Source: Cercospora beticola
Taxonomy: Eukaryota > Ascomycota > Dothideomycetes > Mycosphaerellales > Mycosphaerellaceae
Direction: 5' to 3'
Assembly (NCBI RefSeq): GCF_033473495.1
Contig: NC_088938.1
Coordinates: forward strand, 3,162,001-3,226,000
Length of the DNA: 64,000 nt
Shown here: piece by piece, positions 33,054-44,716 of the stretch
How positions within the stretch are numbered: the first letter of the stretch is position 1
Layout: the number at the start of each line of letters is the position of its first letter
Position numbers and translations under genes: made by a program
The notes under the pieces: generated by a model
Databases searched by the model: none
Told to the model about the DNA's origin: nothing
The model's input: the letters and a program-made list of their open reading frames with translations, nothing else

Positions 33054-35350
33054 ATGGCACGCGGTAAGACGCGCGGCGCTCGCAAAGAAGAGGCCAACAA
33101 CGAATCAGCTATGGTGATCGATACCGCCTTTCTAGACGGGCTTCAAAGCGAAGACGTGCGTAAAAGCCTTAAAGTCGTGAACGAGCTTCAGACCTGCGGC
33201 TTGGGGGATCTACTGAAGCTACCGGAGATTGTCGTATATGGCGATCAGTCAGCTGGCAAGAGTTCACTGCTTGCCAGACTGACCTAAGTCCCATTTCCGC
33301 AAGCTGAGGGTGTTTGTACACGATTCGCCACTCAGATCACTTTGCGTAATGCAGATTTTGAATCGGTTACGGTCAAAATCATGCCTGGCCCAAAGAGCAC
33401 CCCAGCAGAACGCAAGAAGCTCGTAAAGTTCGATAAGGAGCTCACAGATTTCAAAGACTTCCAGCAACTGATCGATAAGGCGACCTCGTGGATGGGCTTG
33501 AAGAAATTAGGCGACGGCCACAACGCTTTTTCGGTACACAGACTATGCGTTGAGATCACGGGCCCGACGCGCGGTCATTTCTCACTGCTCGATTTGCCAG
33601 GCCTGATCCGCACGACTACGGATGTTTACACCAAAGACGACCTCAAGTTTGTTAGGGATCTGCATGCCGAGGTCCTCGCCAACAATCGCGCGATCATTCT
33701 CGCAGTAATGCCTGCCACTGTCGATCTGGCTGTGCATAAGATCTTGACAATCTGCTACTAGCACGATCCAACGGGAGCTCGTACTCTCGGAATCATTACA
33801 AAGCCGGATAGACTAACATCGGGTTCGAAGCAAGAGCAATCGTATCTCGACCTCTTCGCAAATAAAGGTATTTTACTTCAGCTCGGCTGGTATGTAGTTA
33901 TGAACCAGCCTGTCGCTAGCAGTAAGGAAGACTTTGAGCTGCGCTGCTATCAAGAGCAGGTTTTTACTAGCTCCGGTCGCTGGGAGGGTATTCCCTCTAA
34001 CAGAAAAGGGATCGCCGCCCTTCGTAATCGAGTATCCAGATTGAGAGTCGAGCAACACAAGCGCGACCTTCCTGAACTGCGAGATGAGATTACGAAACTA
34101 CTTAGGAAGACCATGGATAAGCTGCAAGAGCTCGGGGGCAAGCGTACGGATCCTGATTAACAGCGAAAGATCCTCAGAGACGTCAGCTTTAAGGTTTTCA
34201 ACATCGTGCGCGACGCAGTAGCTGGAAACTTCTATAACGAGTTCTTTTACCTAAATGTTGCAAGTGCTTCGGAAATTGAACCAAGACATCTTTCTGTAGT
34301 TGTCGCCGACCTCCAGGACCGCTTCGCTGCCCAGATTGGGGTGTTTGGACACAAGTACCACTTCGCCTAGGACGGGGTTGCTTCTGGCACGGATACTTTG
34401 AGTAAGCACGACTGGAGCAAAGCTGATGGCATCGAGAAGAGGAAGAGCGACATAGATCGCAAGGAAGCTATTAATTGGATTGCGAAGCTACACAAGCGCA
34501 CGCGCGGCTCTGAACTTCCCGGAACACCGAGCGTGCTGCTAGTTTGGGATGCCTTCCACGAACAATCTAAGCCTTGGGAGAGGTTAGCCGAGGAGCACAT
34601 TCTTAGAGTCGAAGGCGCTTGTACCATCCTTATAAAGGAAGTTATCTACGCAACCGCTCCGCCCGATCTCGTAAAGAAGATCTTGGACTTTATAGACGAC
34701 GACTTAGAGCACCGTTTCCGCTTAGCTCAGAAGCAGCTTCACGCCCTCGTCGACGACAAGAATACCTCGAACACCATGTGCGATCCCTCATACTTAGCCA
34801 ACGTAACGAAGCTGGCCAACTACAAGCTTGATAAAGAACTTGCTGCAACCGAGACTTCGTCATACTCAGACCGCAACATGCATGTTGCTGCGCTGAGTGT
34901 ACGTCTCGGCTTGAATAACAATGTCCGCAGCACTGCAGAAAACGCGCTGGACCATCTCCTGGCTCTCTACGAGGTACGTGACTAACATACCACATTTCCT
35001 CATCGTAACTAACAAGATATTAGAGCAAGCGCACTGCGTTCATCATGAACGTCACGGAGCAAGTGATCAATCGCCACCTCATTCGAAACCTGGCCGAGGA
35101 CACCTTCTCCCCCAAAGCTGTGGACAACTTGTCCGACGAGCAGATCACTGCCATCGCAGCAGAGCCAATCAGCGTCACCAATCGGCGGAATGAATTGGAG
35201 CGTAAGAAAGAGATCTTGGTGAACTCTCGCAACATCTTCCAAGCTCTGCTGCATCCCCACAAGCGCCCTGCAGAGGATCTCGATGCCGCCAATGCAGGTG
35301 GCGCAAAGAAGCGTATGGCTCGCAAGACCCTCTTGGACATCAGTCGTTGA
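33054..35350 (+). pseudogene. Dynamin-family GTPase with four in-frame stop codons
   Basis: Coding sequence runs in one frame from 33054 to 34973, then across a 50-nt intron (GTACGT...TATTAG) to 35024-35350; 748 codons in total. It is interrupted by TAA at 33285-33287 (codon 78), TAG at 33759-33761 (236), TAA at 34158-34160 (369) and TAG at 34368-34370 (439), with no frameshift. GTPase motifs are intact: G1 VYGDQSAGKSS (63-71), G2 CTRFAT, G3 DLPG (180-183) and G4 TKPD (249-252). The middle/stalk region follows, and a GED-like C-terminus (IMNVTEQVINRHLIRNLAED). The closest relatives are the Mx/dynamin-like GTPases of fungi. Each stop could come from CAA or CAG by a single C-to-T change in a CpA context, as in repeat-induced point mutation. 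It is probably a young pseudogene; stop suppression is less likely. Confidence 0.8.
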
Positions 35351-35976
35351 GGAATCAAAGTCATCGGAACTTGACGGCTCAGCACTTCATGCTGAGTCAT
35401 GAGATATTGCATAAGCTCATTCTCCTTATTGTTGCTGAGTGGCACTACATCCCGTCTAGAAATACAGACAGTCTCTTCATCGAGCTACGCTGTTCTACGA
35501 CGTACGAAATGTTTCCTAGAGCGATTGCAGATTTCAAAGACGAAATTTGCTGCAGCTCAGGTAGTTCCTGCTACTAGATCCAGGGGAGTTTAGTACAGAG
35601 AAAAGTCCTTGATTATTGTTCCAACCCAAAGCCTTCCTTCCTTGTAACCTTCATCTTCGTCGCCAACAAAGCAAACAATCAATCGAGAAGTCTGCTTGTT
35701 ATCTTCATAGTGAAGATCGCATCAGATTGCCTTTATCCTCTGTCATTCTCGCCAGGTGCTATTTGGCTTGCGGAGTCCCGAGTGTGCCACGAGCAACGGC
35801 TTTCCGTGGACCAACATGACCCGCATCTCGTTAAAAGTGTTTGAAATTATTCTCAGGCGGTTTGGGAACGTCAAGAGCGCGGCGAGAATTAACATTCTGT
35901 GCGACTTTTGGCACTTGTGGGTAGTTCAGTATAGCCTACTTAATTACTTTCCTTGCATACCTTCCCAGACCAAATG
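35351..35976. other. Convergent spacer, nothing recognised
   Basis: These 626 bases lie between the dynamin-like pseudogene (+) and the next minus-strand gene. No gene was recognised. Confidence 0.3.
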
Positions 35977-36834
35977 CTAACCAATAAAACTGTTTCCGGT
36001 GAGTGCACCGAATCGTGAGTTTCCTCGTGCTTTCTTCATCTCAATATACTGAGAATGGTCAGAGAAGATTTTGTTCACGATCGGAAGAATATCACTCACC
36101 AAACTTGGATTAATGCCCTTGCGCTCAAGGCGTTTTAGTTCTTTCTCACTTAAGCAGCTTGTGTCGACATCGCTGCTGTGCCAGTTCCCTTGCCTATCGT
36201 AGGTCCCACTGCTGGTCTCAGAGCCTGTTTTGTAGGTAGTGGTGCTTCCTCCAGCCTCACTGCCGTGCTCACTATACTGTTCCACTTCAGTCTTTTTCAG
36301 GATACTCTTGATCGGAACTACCGGTTGAAGGCTTCCAGATCTTTGGGTACTTCCAGATCTATCGGTCGTGATGGTGTCACCATCGCTACTGTGGCTCGTG
36401 CTGAGTTTGGAACTGCTGCTTGTACTGCTGTTCTTGCGAATGCCCAATCCTGGATGCCGCTGTTCCTCTATCCGAGAAGGCAGCCTCCGCCGGGACACCA
36501 TCTCACCGCGCTCGCCATCCCAGGCTAGTTCCTGTGTTTCGATACGTCTCAGGTGACCGCTATCACCAAGAGCCTGGTTAAGGCCAGGATCTGAGTCCAG
36601 GGAGAAGCGCGGTTCTTCGGGCCAGGTCGGCAGGACGGATTCGGGTTCATAGTAAGCTTGTACTGCTTTGACGTGGCGTTCTTCGGAGTGGCGTTCCTGT
36701 GCGTAGACTACTCCAGCAGAAGACCGAGCGACAACAGGGCGAGAGAAGTTAACATGTTTTTTGAACATTTCCTTGTGCATTGAGCGGCTGCTTCTTCGCT
36801 GGAGCGCTGGGTTGCCGAGTGTTGGAGAGTCCAT
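35977..36834 (-). CDS. Unknown Ser-rich protein with PP1-docking-like motifs
   Basis: An intronless gene of 285 residues. It is largely disordered and rich in Ser, Arg and Glu, without signal peptide or membrane segment. Two short motifs stand out: KHVNF near residue 27, which fits the RVxF docking pattern of protein phosphatase 1, and KSILKK in the middle, which fits the SILK motif of PP1 regulators. The C-terminal 60 residues look folded and conserved (LSEKELKRLERKGINPSLVSDILPIVNKIFSDHSQYIEMKK split into helices). I do not recognise a named family; a PP1 regulatory subunit is only a suggestion. A second gene in this window (62897-63991) also carries KSILK. Confidence 0.6.
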   Translation of the reverse strand: MDSPTLGNPALQRRSSRSMHKEMFKKHVNFSRPVVARSSAGVVYAQERHSEERHVKAVQAYYEPESVLPTWPEEPRFSLDSDPGLNQALGDSGHLRRIETQELAWDGERGEMVSRRRLPSRIEEQRHPGLGIRKNSSTSSSSKLSTSHSSDGDTITTDRSGSTQRSGSLQPVVPIKSILKKTEVEQYSEHGSEAGGSTTTYKTGSETSSGTYDRQGNWHSSDVDTSCLSEKELKRLERKGINPSLVSDILPIVNKIFSDHSQYIEMKKARGNSRFGALTGNSFIG

Positions 36835-39392
36835 CGCACCCTGAGATCTCCACTTTGGCCGTTGGATAGCAGCTAGCTCGGGCAGGCTTGGTTCTTGGTA
36901 TCCAATAAAGGCAGTTCAGACGAGATGTGGTGCTGTGGCTGGGCTATGGCTTCCCGCTATGTCAGCCAGGCACCGCCCTCTACGTAGCGATTAGATCTCT
37001 TCGACATGTCCTCTCTCACGTTTCTCTACAGCAGGACAAGGAATGTGCTGCGCCTGTCAATATTATGTGTGCAGCGTGCAGACTGCTGCTCCGGCCAACG
37101 GCGACGTCACACGCTGAGCCGGACGAATGGGAAGCTTCATCCCTTCCTTCCGTACCATATTCCGTCTGTCTGGCTAGTGCCCAGGGCTCTGTTTGACTTC
37201 ACCTCTGATCTCTGCTGAGGGTAGATCGATATCATGCTGTCCAATCGATGGACCCTGGTCAGCGCGAGGAGTGAGATTTCAGCTGGGAACAAACCACCAA
37301 GTACCTTTGCTCGCCTGATAGCGATTTTTCCCGACCCACCACGTAGTACATTTGCTGCTTTAGCAATGCTGTGCTTTGCTCCGTAGAGCTGCAGTGTGTG
37401 CGCCTACAACGTGCGGACTTTTGGCCTCAATTCTTGCATCAAGTCGTGTCCATAGTGATTGCGCCCGAAGTATTGTTTCATCGGCAACTCTTTGCTTGTG
37501 GTTTGAGAAGCAAAGATGAACAAAGCCCGGCCGTCCCTCCCACTGCATTCCATCAGACCATAGATTCCGAGAGGCGGCTACAGCGGTTAGGGTAGTCTTC
37601 ACCAAAACTGGAGGGCGGTAGGAATTCCGAAGAACGAAATAACGTGAAAGGTCTGCCACTGCCACCCGACCACTTCCCCGTGGTCTCCTGATGGATGCGG
37701 ACCCTTCTGTCTTCTGGGACAATGCATAATGCCTGCCTGGTCGCAACACCACAGATATCATGGCCAGGATATGCCAGGTCCCGCACCACAGAAGACTCAT
37801 TCTCCGCGTTGGAGGCCTGTATAAGGTATGCGGACTGCAAAGCCTATTTGGTAGTCCATGCACATTCGAAGGCCTTATACCATGTCTGAGCCTGGTGAGG
37901 AAGCTACGCCGACCGTTGCTGATACATCGACATCCTGGAGCATGGAAGCAGAGTAAGGACAGCCTTGCTTGGTGCAATGCCCAAGCTGACCACAACCTCG
38001 GAGGATCAGCCTATAAGAGGGCGACTGTCAACTCGACTTCCTAGCTGTAACTTCTGCAGTATGTGGTATGACCAGCTAATCGTTGAAGACAATGGAGGGA
38101 TTGACTCGGCCTGATTTGACGATTTGCTACGGCCGTAAACGCGAATTGGGCATTTTCAGTCCAGGTGAGTCCAATTTGCCTATAACTTTCAGCTCGTGGC
38201 GCTGACTTTTGAACGTCGCTCATCAGCGCAAGAGCTGCAACGTGTGTGTTTGGCAAGATTAGTGCTGTAGGAGTCCTGTCAGCGCTGCGACCGATATTAT
38301 TCACATAGCCTTTTTGAGCATCCCATGCTAGGGCTGAAGTGTAGCTGGCCACCCCAGTCTTTGGCAAAGCCAGTCTTCCGGGCTTCTCCTTTCGATAGCA
38401 TGCACGACATTGTCAACTTTAGGCTCTGGCTTTTGTGGTCTGAGAAATTCTGCTGAGCAGTGCCATACCAGCAGCTTGGGTCGGAACCGAATGCCTTTTT
38501 GTCGAAAAGCGCAATTTTCAGCGCGCGGGTTTTACGTGGGTGAATGTGTAAGCCAAAGGTCTCTGCTTTGGTACACGATTGCGAGTGTGTTGAAGACAAG
38601 CCAAGAGACTTGTCTTGGTAGCCGTAGATGTGCCCAGCTATAGCGGAACGCGGTACTTTGCGCTCGCCGCCAACAGGCCGGGGAGCTGACTCGCCTTGTC
38701 GTTGTCAATGCCATGTCTTAATGCCTGTCCAAACAATGTCATCTTGCTTGCCAATGTCAGAGTCGCGACCTGTGAAATACCAAGACTGAAGTCTAGACCT
38801 TCGAAGACTTGTCAATGCAGAGCAGAAAGCAAGAGGAAAAGTCAAAGAGCTCAGAAGAATTTGTTGGTGAGCCTCAGAAAGTCTCAAATCATTTGTATCG
38901 ACCTCTCGGACTGCATGTTACCGAGGACTTTCACGGGACGCTGATACGTACCCAATCCTCCGGGACAACCAAGTCCATGCCGCCGAGTGGTGTATGCACA
39001 CACTAAAAATTTGGTAGAATGCCGCTTCCGAACAGATATCATCATCAGGTATCTTTACTCATTCATGCTCGTCAAGTCACACCAGACCGCGCCGGGCCAG
39101 GTGCGTGCTGTGCCATTCGCAAAGCATATCAGGACCAAACGCCATCAAACTCTCTAAATTCGTGGGCCAGAAGTCGCGGCAGATCCTGGCCGTCATCAAA
39201 AACGTGAACGCTGGCAAACCTGGGCAGAGTTTATGCGAAGGCGTGCTGCTGCTCAAACACCCTGGGAGACGCCTTGTATGATGTTCTGCGACGGTAGCTT
39301 CCCTCTTCGCAAGGCCTTGACCCGTGTGTTCGGAGACGTGCACCAATCGCACAGGGAACGAAACTTTTCTGTCACATTTCGTGCGGGCCGCT
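36835..39392. other. 2.6 kb region without recognisable genes
   Basis: It separates two minus-strand genes. The longest ORF (37360-37995, -) encodes a low-plausibility sequence with no domains. I saw no transposon ends, tandem repeats or tRNA genes. Confidence 0.3.
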
Positions 39393-40583
39393 TCACTCTT
39401 CTGGAGTGCTCAGGCCGCCGTGACTTTTCTTCTTGCCAACCTTCATCCCACTCAGGCGGCCGAGCTTTTTCCACATGCCAGAGTCACGCTTTGGACTTTG
39501 TGAATCACTCAAAGGCGGACTGACAGGCGATGTCATTGGGCTGTCTGCCGTCGGGCTGCCTGTGCTGCCGCTATCGTCTGTCGCACCAGCCCCACTGACT
39601 GCTCCCGAACCGGACAGTGTAGCATCAGATCCGGATTCAGTCATTTGTGAGGTCGTGCTGCTCGAGGACGGCTGGGAGGTGGTGGGCAAAAGTTTCATGG
39701 AGAAGCGCGACTTGTGTGGCGATGTCAGCGGGAGAGGCGCAGATTGCCGGGTTCGTGTACCAGGTGAGTAAGAGTGGGCATGTGGTTCGACTGCAGACTG
39801 GGGATAGGTCTTGGGTGGCGGTGAATTTCGCTGCCCTTGTCGTGATCGCCGGGTGTACATGGATCGATCCTCGTACGTCCTGGATAGCATGGACATGCTA
39901 TCTTCCGATGTGTTGTATGGGCATGAGTTGACGGCAGCGACGGCAGTCTGTGGATATACGCTATTGAGGAAGGGCACCAGCACGGACTCTTCCATCAACT
40001 CGTAGATCTTCGCCACGGCCGGGTCCAGTGTTTCGGGCGAAGGTGGCATTTCCTTGGGCTTCAAATTGATGATGGGATCCCGAACAGCGGAGGGCAAGTT
40101 CACTTCGCGTGAGCCGTTGGGCTGAATGTATGCCTCCACCAAGCGTTGCCAGAGCGCCTGAACATATTCGCGGTCCTTCGCGGGCGGTATCCCGTCTCCC
40201 TGCGCTCTCGACATCATCTTCGCGTAGTGCTTTTTGTAGCGTCCGGCGTCCATTGTGAATTCCAGCGTTTCCAGGCAGTGGTTATTCGAAAGATATGCCA
40301 TGAAGGCGGCCAAAGTCCATGGCGGCGGTGATGTGTTGGCCAGTATTTCTCTCAGATTCGGTCTGCGTGGGCAGTATGGGCCATGAGCGCCCATGCCGGG
40401 TATCGCAACAGACAGCGGTCGGCCTGGAGCGTCCCCACCAGACATTGCGTCGTAGTCGTCGGCGCCGTACTCCACGGTGCTCACCGACGAGCTCGTAGAA
40501 TACTTGCTGGACGATGTCGACGACGCGGAGGTAGACGACGAGGAAGTGTAGTGTGAAGAGCTCCTTCCTGATCGGCCAAGCAT
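39393..40583 (-). CDS. RGS-domain protein (regulator of G-protein signalling)
   Basis: 396 residues from the ATG at 40583 (MLGRSGRSS). The frame is open further upstream but starts there only with GTG. A Ser-rich N-terminus precedes the RGS fold at about residues 90-230. The fold begins LREILANTSPPPWTLAAFMAYLS and includes CLETLEFTMDAGRYKKHY, a WQRLVEAYIQPNGSREVNLP segment and YELMEESVLVPFLNS. The C-terminal 150 residues are Ser/Pro/Thr-rich with a basic end (GRLSGMKVGKKK). RGS proteins speed GTP hydrolysis on G-alpha subunits. The N-terminal cap and long disordered tail recall fungal RGS proteins without DEP or transmembrane domains. A 5' exon cannot be excluded. Confidence 0.85.
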   Translation of the reverse strand: MLGRSGRSSSHYTSSSSTSASSTSSSKYSTSSSVSTVEYGADDYDAMSGGDAPGRPLSVAIPGMGAHGPYCPRRPNLREILANTSPPPWTLAAFMAYLSNNHCLETLEFTMDAGRYKKHYAKMMSRAQGDGIPPAKDREYVQALWQRLVEAYIQPNGSREVNLPSAVRDPIINLKPKEMPPSPETLDPAVAKIYELMEESVLVPFLNSVYPQTAVAAVNSCPYNTSEDSMSMLSRTYEDRSMYTRRSRQGQRNSPPPKTYPQSAVEPHAHSYSPGTRTRQSAPLPLTSPHKSRFSMKLLPTTSQPSSSSTTSQMTESGSDATLSGSGAVSGAGATDDSGSTGSPTADSPMTSPVSPPLSDSQSPKRDSGMWKKLGRLSGMKVGKKKSHGGLSTPEE

Positions 40584-43500
40584 ACTCTTTCCTCTTCTCC
40601 CACCAGTCAGACAAGCCTGCCGAAACGGCGCCTGTATCGACGCCAGTTTGGATTGGTGAGACAGCACGTCTCACGGTCGTGTGTCGTTTGTCGACAATGT
40701 TGGTGTTGTGCCCGTGCCGCCGTCTCGATTGCCGGTGGGCCGCTTCTGCCCAGCGCTGTTCGTCGCGGTGCAAATCAACAGCCGAACGCCCACTGCAGCG
40801 TTGCACGAGCCGGCCCCAAGCAGCGGCGTGCAGGCCAGACCTCAAGGAGAAAGCGTCTCAAAGGCGTCCACGGCGTCGGCCACAGAAGTTTCACTGCGAC
40901 ACCGGATCGATGGTAGTAGCCGCGGGCAGTCGGCGGAATTGCTGGATCGTGCAGTGGCCGAGCAGACGAAGTGGGTGAATGCGATCGCTCGGTGTTAGTG
41001 CGCGGTGTGCTTGCCCCGCCGGTGCGTGTGTGGTGTCGAATTTGTTATGAGCGGAATGTGAAGTCGCATCGAGGGCTCGTTGGGCAAGGCTGCGGCTCTA
41101 TCTCGCACCAAGGAAGGCTTGGAGTGGCGTGCGAGAGCGGCCTGCTGACAGCACCTGGTCGCTGTCGACGATGGTACAGCAGTACATGAGACGGGCCCCA
41201 GGGTCAGCGAAAGGAGGGCAGGGGCAGAGGGTGAACTCTGCCGTCTATTGCGCGCAGTGTACGTATCGTATAGGCCTGGGGGGAGGACTGAGAGACGCCC
41301 GACTAAAACAAGCAGCGGAGAGGCAGCGGTCACTTGGTCGCAGGGAATGGAAACGCTAGAACGTCTTCGCACCTTCGACAATGCTTGGGCGTGGATGGCG
41401 GCCAATGACATCTTCACTTGTGAGCGGCACTAGACGACGCTAGAGCGCTGGCCCCGCTTGCCCCATCCGCCCCTCGCTGATTCGCTTGGGAGCGATCGAA
41501 GCTGGGTTGCACATCAAGGCTTCCATTCCTTCTCGAACAGTATGCGTCTCACATTGCCAGGCGGGCACACCGTGTCAGTGCTGCTTGCAAATGCTGAACG
41601 CCGCCTGCCACGCCGTCATGCGCGCATTGTCTATTCGGCCCTGCCGAGCCATCTTTGTCGGCCAGAGCCGCGTTCAAAGCCGATCGGCGATGAGGACAGC
41701 ACGAAAGAGCCGCACCGCTCTCACGCAAGCAGAGCAAACGGGCAGGGGAGGGCCCACCCTGCTTGCATCATGGTCCCATGCAAGGCTCGAGCTTCTTCGT
41801 GGACAGGCTGCCCCTAGCAGCGGTTCCATGCAGATGGTGTACCACAGCGTGCCTTCGCGAGCGACACACGTGCGTCGACAAAGAATGCGAATCAATCGCG
41901 GTGAGCGAGAGCATGCAGTCAATCCCGTTGCTGGAGCTGCACCAGACAACGCGCTTGCCGTCAGCCTCGCGCGCAACGTATCCGCAGGCTCACTCGCGGG
42001 AGCAGTGCAAGGATCGCAAGCCGCAAACAGGGTGCTGCCGCGGTGACTGGTGTGAGAGTCCGTGACGGCCGCGTTGCATGGAGGCTTCGATTGATTGTTC
42101 GAGAAGCCTGCCTCAATCGTTTAGCATGTCCCCCTCTGCACTCCTCCGTAGGCGCACAAGTCCCTGCCGCTTGGGCATTCCACTATCCGGCGGGACAAGA
42201 GGGACAAGAGATTTGCTTGTCTTGCTTTGGACAATGCGTCCGCAGTGCGCAAGCACCTGGGGACGCCTGTCTCAGAGAGGAAGCTCACGGCGTTCGAGCA
42301 ACGCCGGCCAGACGAAGGATCTGTTTTTCCGTCTTGGGCTAATTCAAAATGCCTTGCGTCCCGACTTCACCTGGTCCTGCGCCAGAGGGCCGTGAGGGCT
42401 CTGCATGATCCCCATTGACCATGACCGTCACCGTCTGGCCTGTTGGCGACGGACGTCGCACCGTTGAGCCTGAGATCCACCTCAATGGAACACTTCGTCT
42501 CGAAAACCTGCCTCAAGAAGAAATCTTCGCGCGCCTCGGCCGATTTCTCGGTGTTCTGACTCGGTGTTCAACACCAGCTGTTCATACTGCGGACATTGCG
42601 TCCGAGCCCGGCTATTGCGCAACACGCAACGGCGTGAGCGCTATGGCGACGAGCCGAACTCCGCTCTGCACTAGGAAACGGGGCCACTCCAGCTCGCGGC
42701 TTTCAACATGGCAGCATGCAAAAGTGACTCAGATTGATGAAGAGCCGCGACGTCCTCACAAGATCTGGCCAGCGCGCACGACAGCGACGCACTTCCTCAC
42801 CTGACATTCGGAAAATGCCATCTGGCTTGCATCGCACACGCCGAGTCAGAAGGAATGGGTATTGCGGCAGACATCCGCACGCAAATATGTGAATATGTCA
42901 GCACGTCCAGATGAAGCGCGGCAAAGATGCTTGGGGAATTGAGGACATCCACGTGTTACTAGCTCTCTAGCTAGCATTTCGTCCCGATTGCGTTGTGAAT
43001 ACCACGGCCTCATTCTGCACCTACCAGGTTTGGCATGTTCTTGCCCGCGCCCCAACTACGGCACACCAAGATCCTGCAAACCACCCTAGTGTAAACGGCA
43101 ATACTGCATCAAGAACGGATAATTTGTTCGCTTTGTGCGGGTATTTGACAAGAGATATGCTGCCTGACATCTTCCATGCATTGCACGCGGTCATGCAGCA
43201 GAGGGGAGACATTTTGCCTGTACAGCAGCCAACAGCTTTTGCAGGCTGATGACAAGGTCTCTGGACCCAATAGTGTGGCACGCCAATTCGGACAAAAGAG
43301 TGTCTCGGCAGCAAACGAATGCCCGCATCCGAGCGTTGCGAGGACGAACCGCCAGCGCGAGATGGGCACTTTTTCTCACATCATCACTACCACTACATAC
43401 ACCTTGCTACGGGACTGCTAGACCGCCTCCCTGTGGATCGATGATCTCAAACGCCTGTTAAAGGCAGCGGGCCGAACGAGGTTGTATCCAGGCGGTCGGC

Positions 43501-44716
43501 GCCATTGGAGGCAAGCAAGCACGTAAGAAATCGGGACGCCATGTATCGGCATTTGCTCTCACGCCTGACGGAGCTGGACTTTTTTCGTGATCGTGTCGTC
43601 CTTGCTTGTATTACACGAGCGGCATGCAAACGCTTGCATTTGCTGTTGTGCATCACAGTGCGATCGACAACGAAGCTCTCGTCATTGCCTCGTGAGAAGT
43701 TTGCTGGCGTGGCTGGGCTGGGTGTGCGGCTGCACACATATGAAGCGGGAGCTATCTCTACTGCTGTGCAACGTGTGACCGAATTTCGCGCCATTCCAAC
43801 GTGCCGTCCCGTGAGCTATCAGGCCATTGATGATGATTGATCATATCCACGACATGTGGAAGCCTTCATGAATCGTGTAACTTCAATGGCGATGCTATAT
43901 CTGTCACGTACACAGTCGCATGAGCCCGACACCACATCCATGCTCCACTCGCATATCACTCATACCAAAGAAGGAAGTCAGATACGCACGTGCTTTGAGA
44001 CCTCGTAACGATCTCTCGCGCCCAGAAGCCGAGACAAACAACAACAACAACCAAGGCGCCTGCCGGCCCCGAGAGTTTGCTAGACATGTTGACGTGCAGC
44101 TACGCTAACTAGCAATATCCCAAACACAAATGTACCTAGGAGGTAGGCGCGGATGCCAGCTCGGCCCCGCGGTGTACATTTTCACGGCTTCCTCTCTGTG
44201 TATAACACCTTTCCATGATGGCAGTAGCGGTGTCAATGGCGAAGGATCAAGACAAGTACAATAGCCATTTGAGGAAAACAATAGGGCAACAGTGCATTAG
44301 TGCGCAGATTTCCATGTCAATTACAGGTCTTGCGGGCTTACGCCGACAGGGTGATCTTCAATTATGATACTACGTGTAGACATCGAGGCCTTGGCAAGTA
44401 ATACCGAGCACTGTCTCCCTCTCAGTCAATTGCCACTGTCAATTGGGCGCTGCCAAAAATCGTGCGTCGAGATCATAGACAACTACAGTATCGTTCATCG
44501 GCTGACCTGCGGGCATATTCGAAGATGTTTCGACAAGGGATATGGCTGTCGGACCTCATGTCACTTCGTGATCGATACTCGTTCCGGACCGAGCTTGTTG
44601 AGTCTGGACGCGATCTCTTCGGTCGTGGTGGTCTCGATCTGGTGGTCTAGGTTCGGTGGTCTTGCTGCAAGAGTTCCGCGAGACCATCTACAAGATTCAA
44701 TAGAAGGACTGGGCTT
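40584..44716. other. 4.1 kb region without recognisable genes
   Basis: This is the longest empty stretch in the window, between the RGS gene start and the 3' end of CEX1. Many short ORFs occur on both strands, the longest 186 codons (41486-42046, +), with no motif, Met-rich start or linked exon. Base composition is not obviously AT-rich, so it does not look like a RIP-degraded transposon. It may be a long regulatory region for the RGS gene, or carry a non-coding transcript. Confidence 0.3.

Noticed and set aside
33054..35350. Alternative genetic code (UAR read as Gln) as explanation for the dynamin stops
   Set aside because: Other genes here, for example RAE1 and the GFA protein, end at TAG in the normal way, so the standard code holds.
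37360..37995. Minus-strand ORF of 211 codons
   Set aside because: Composition and lack of any motif or linked exons suggest chance; no start context or homologous pattern was recognised.
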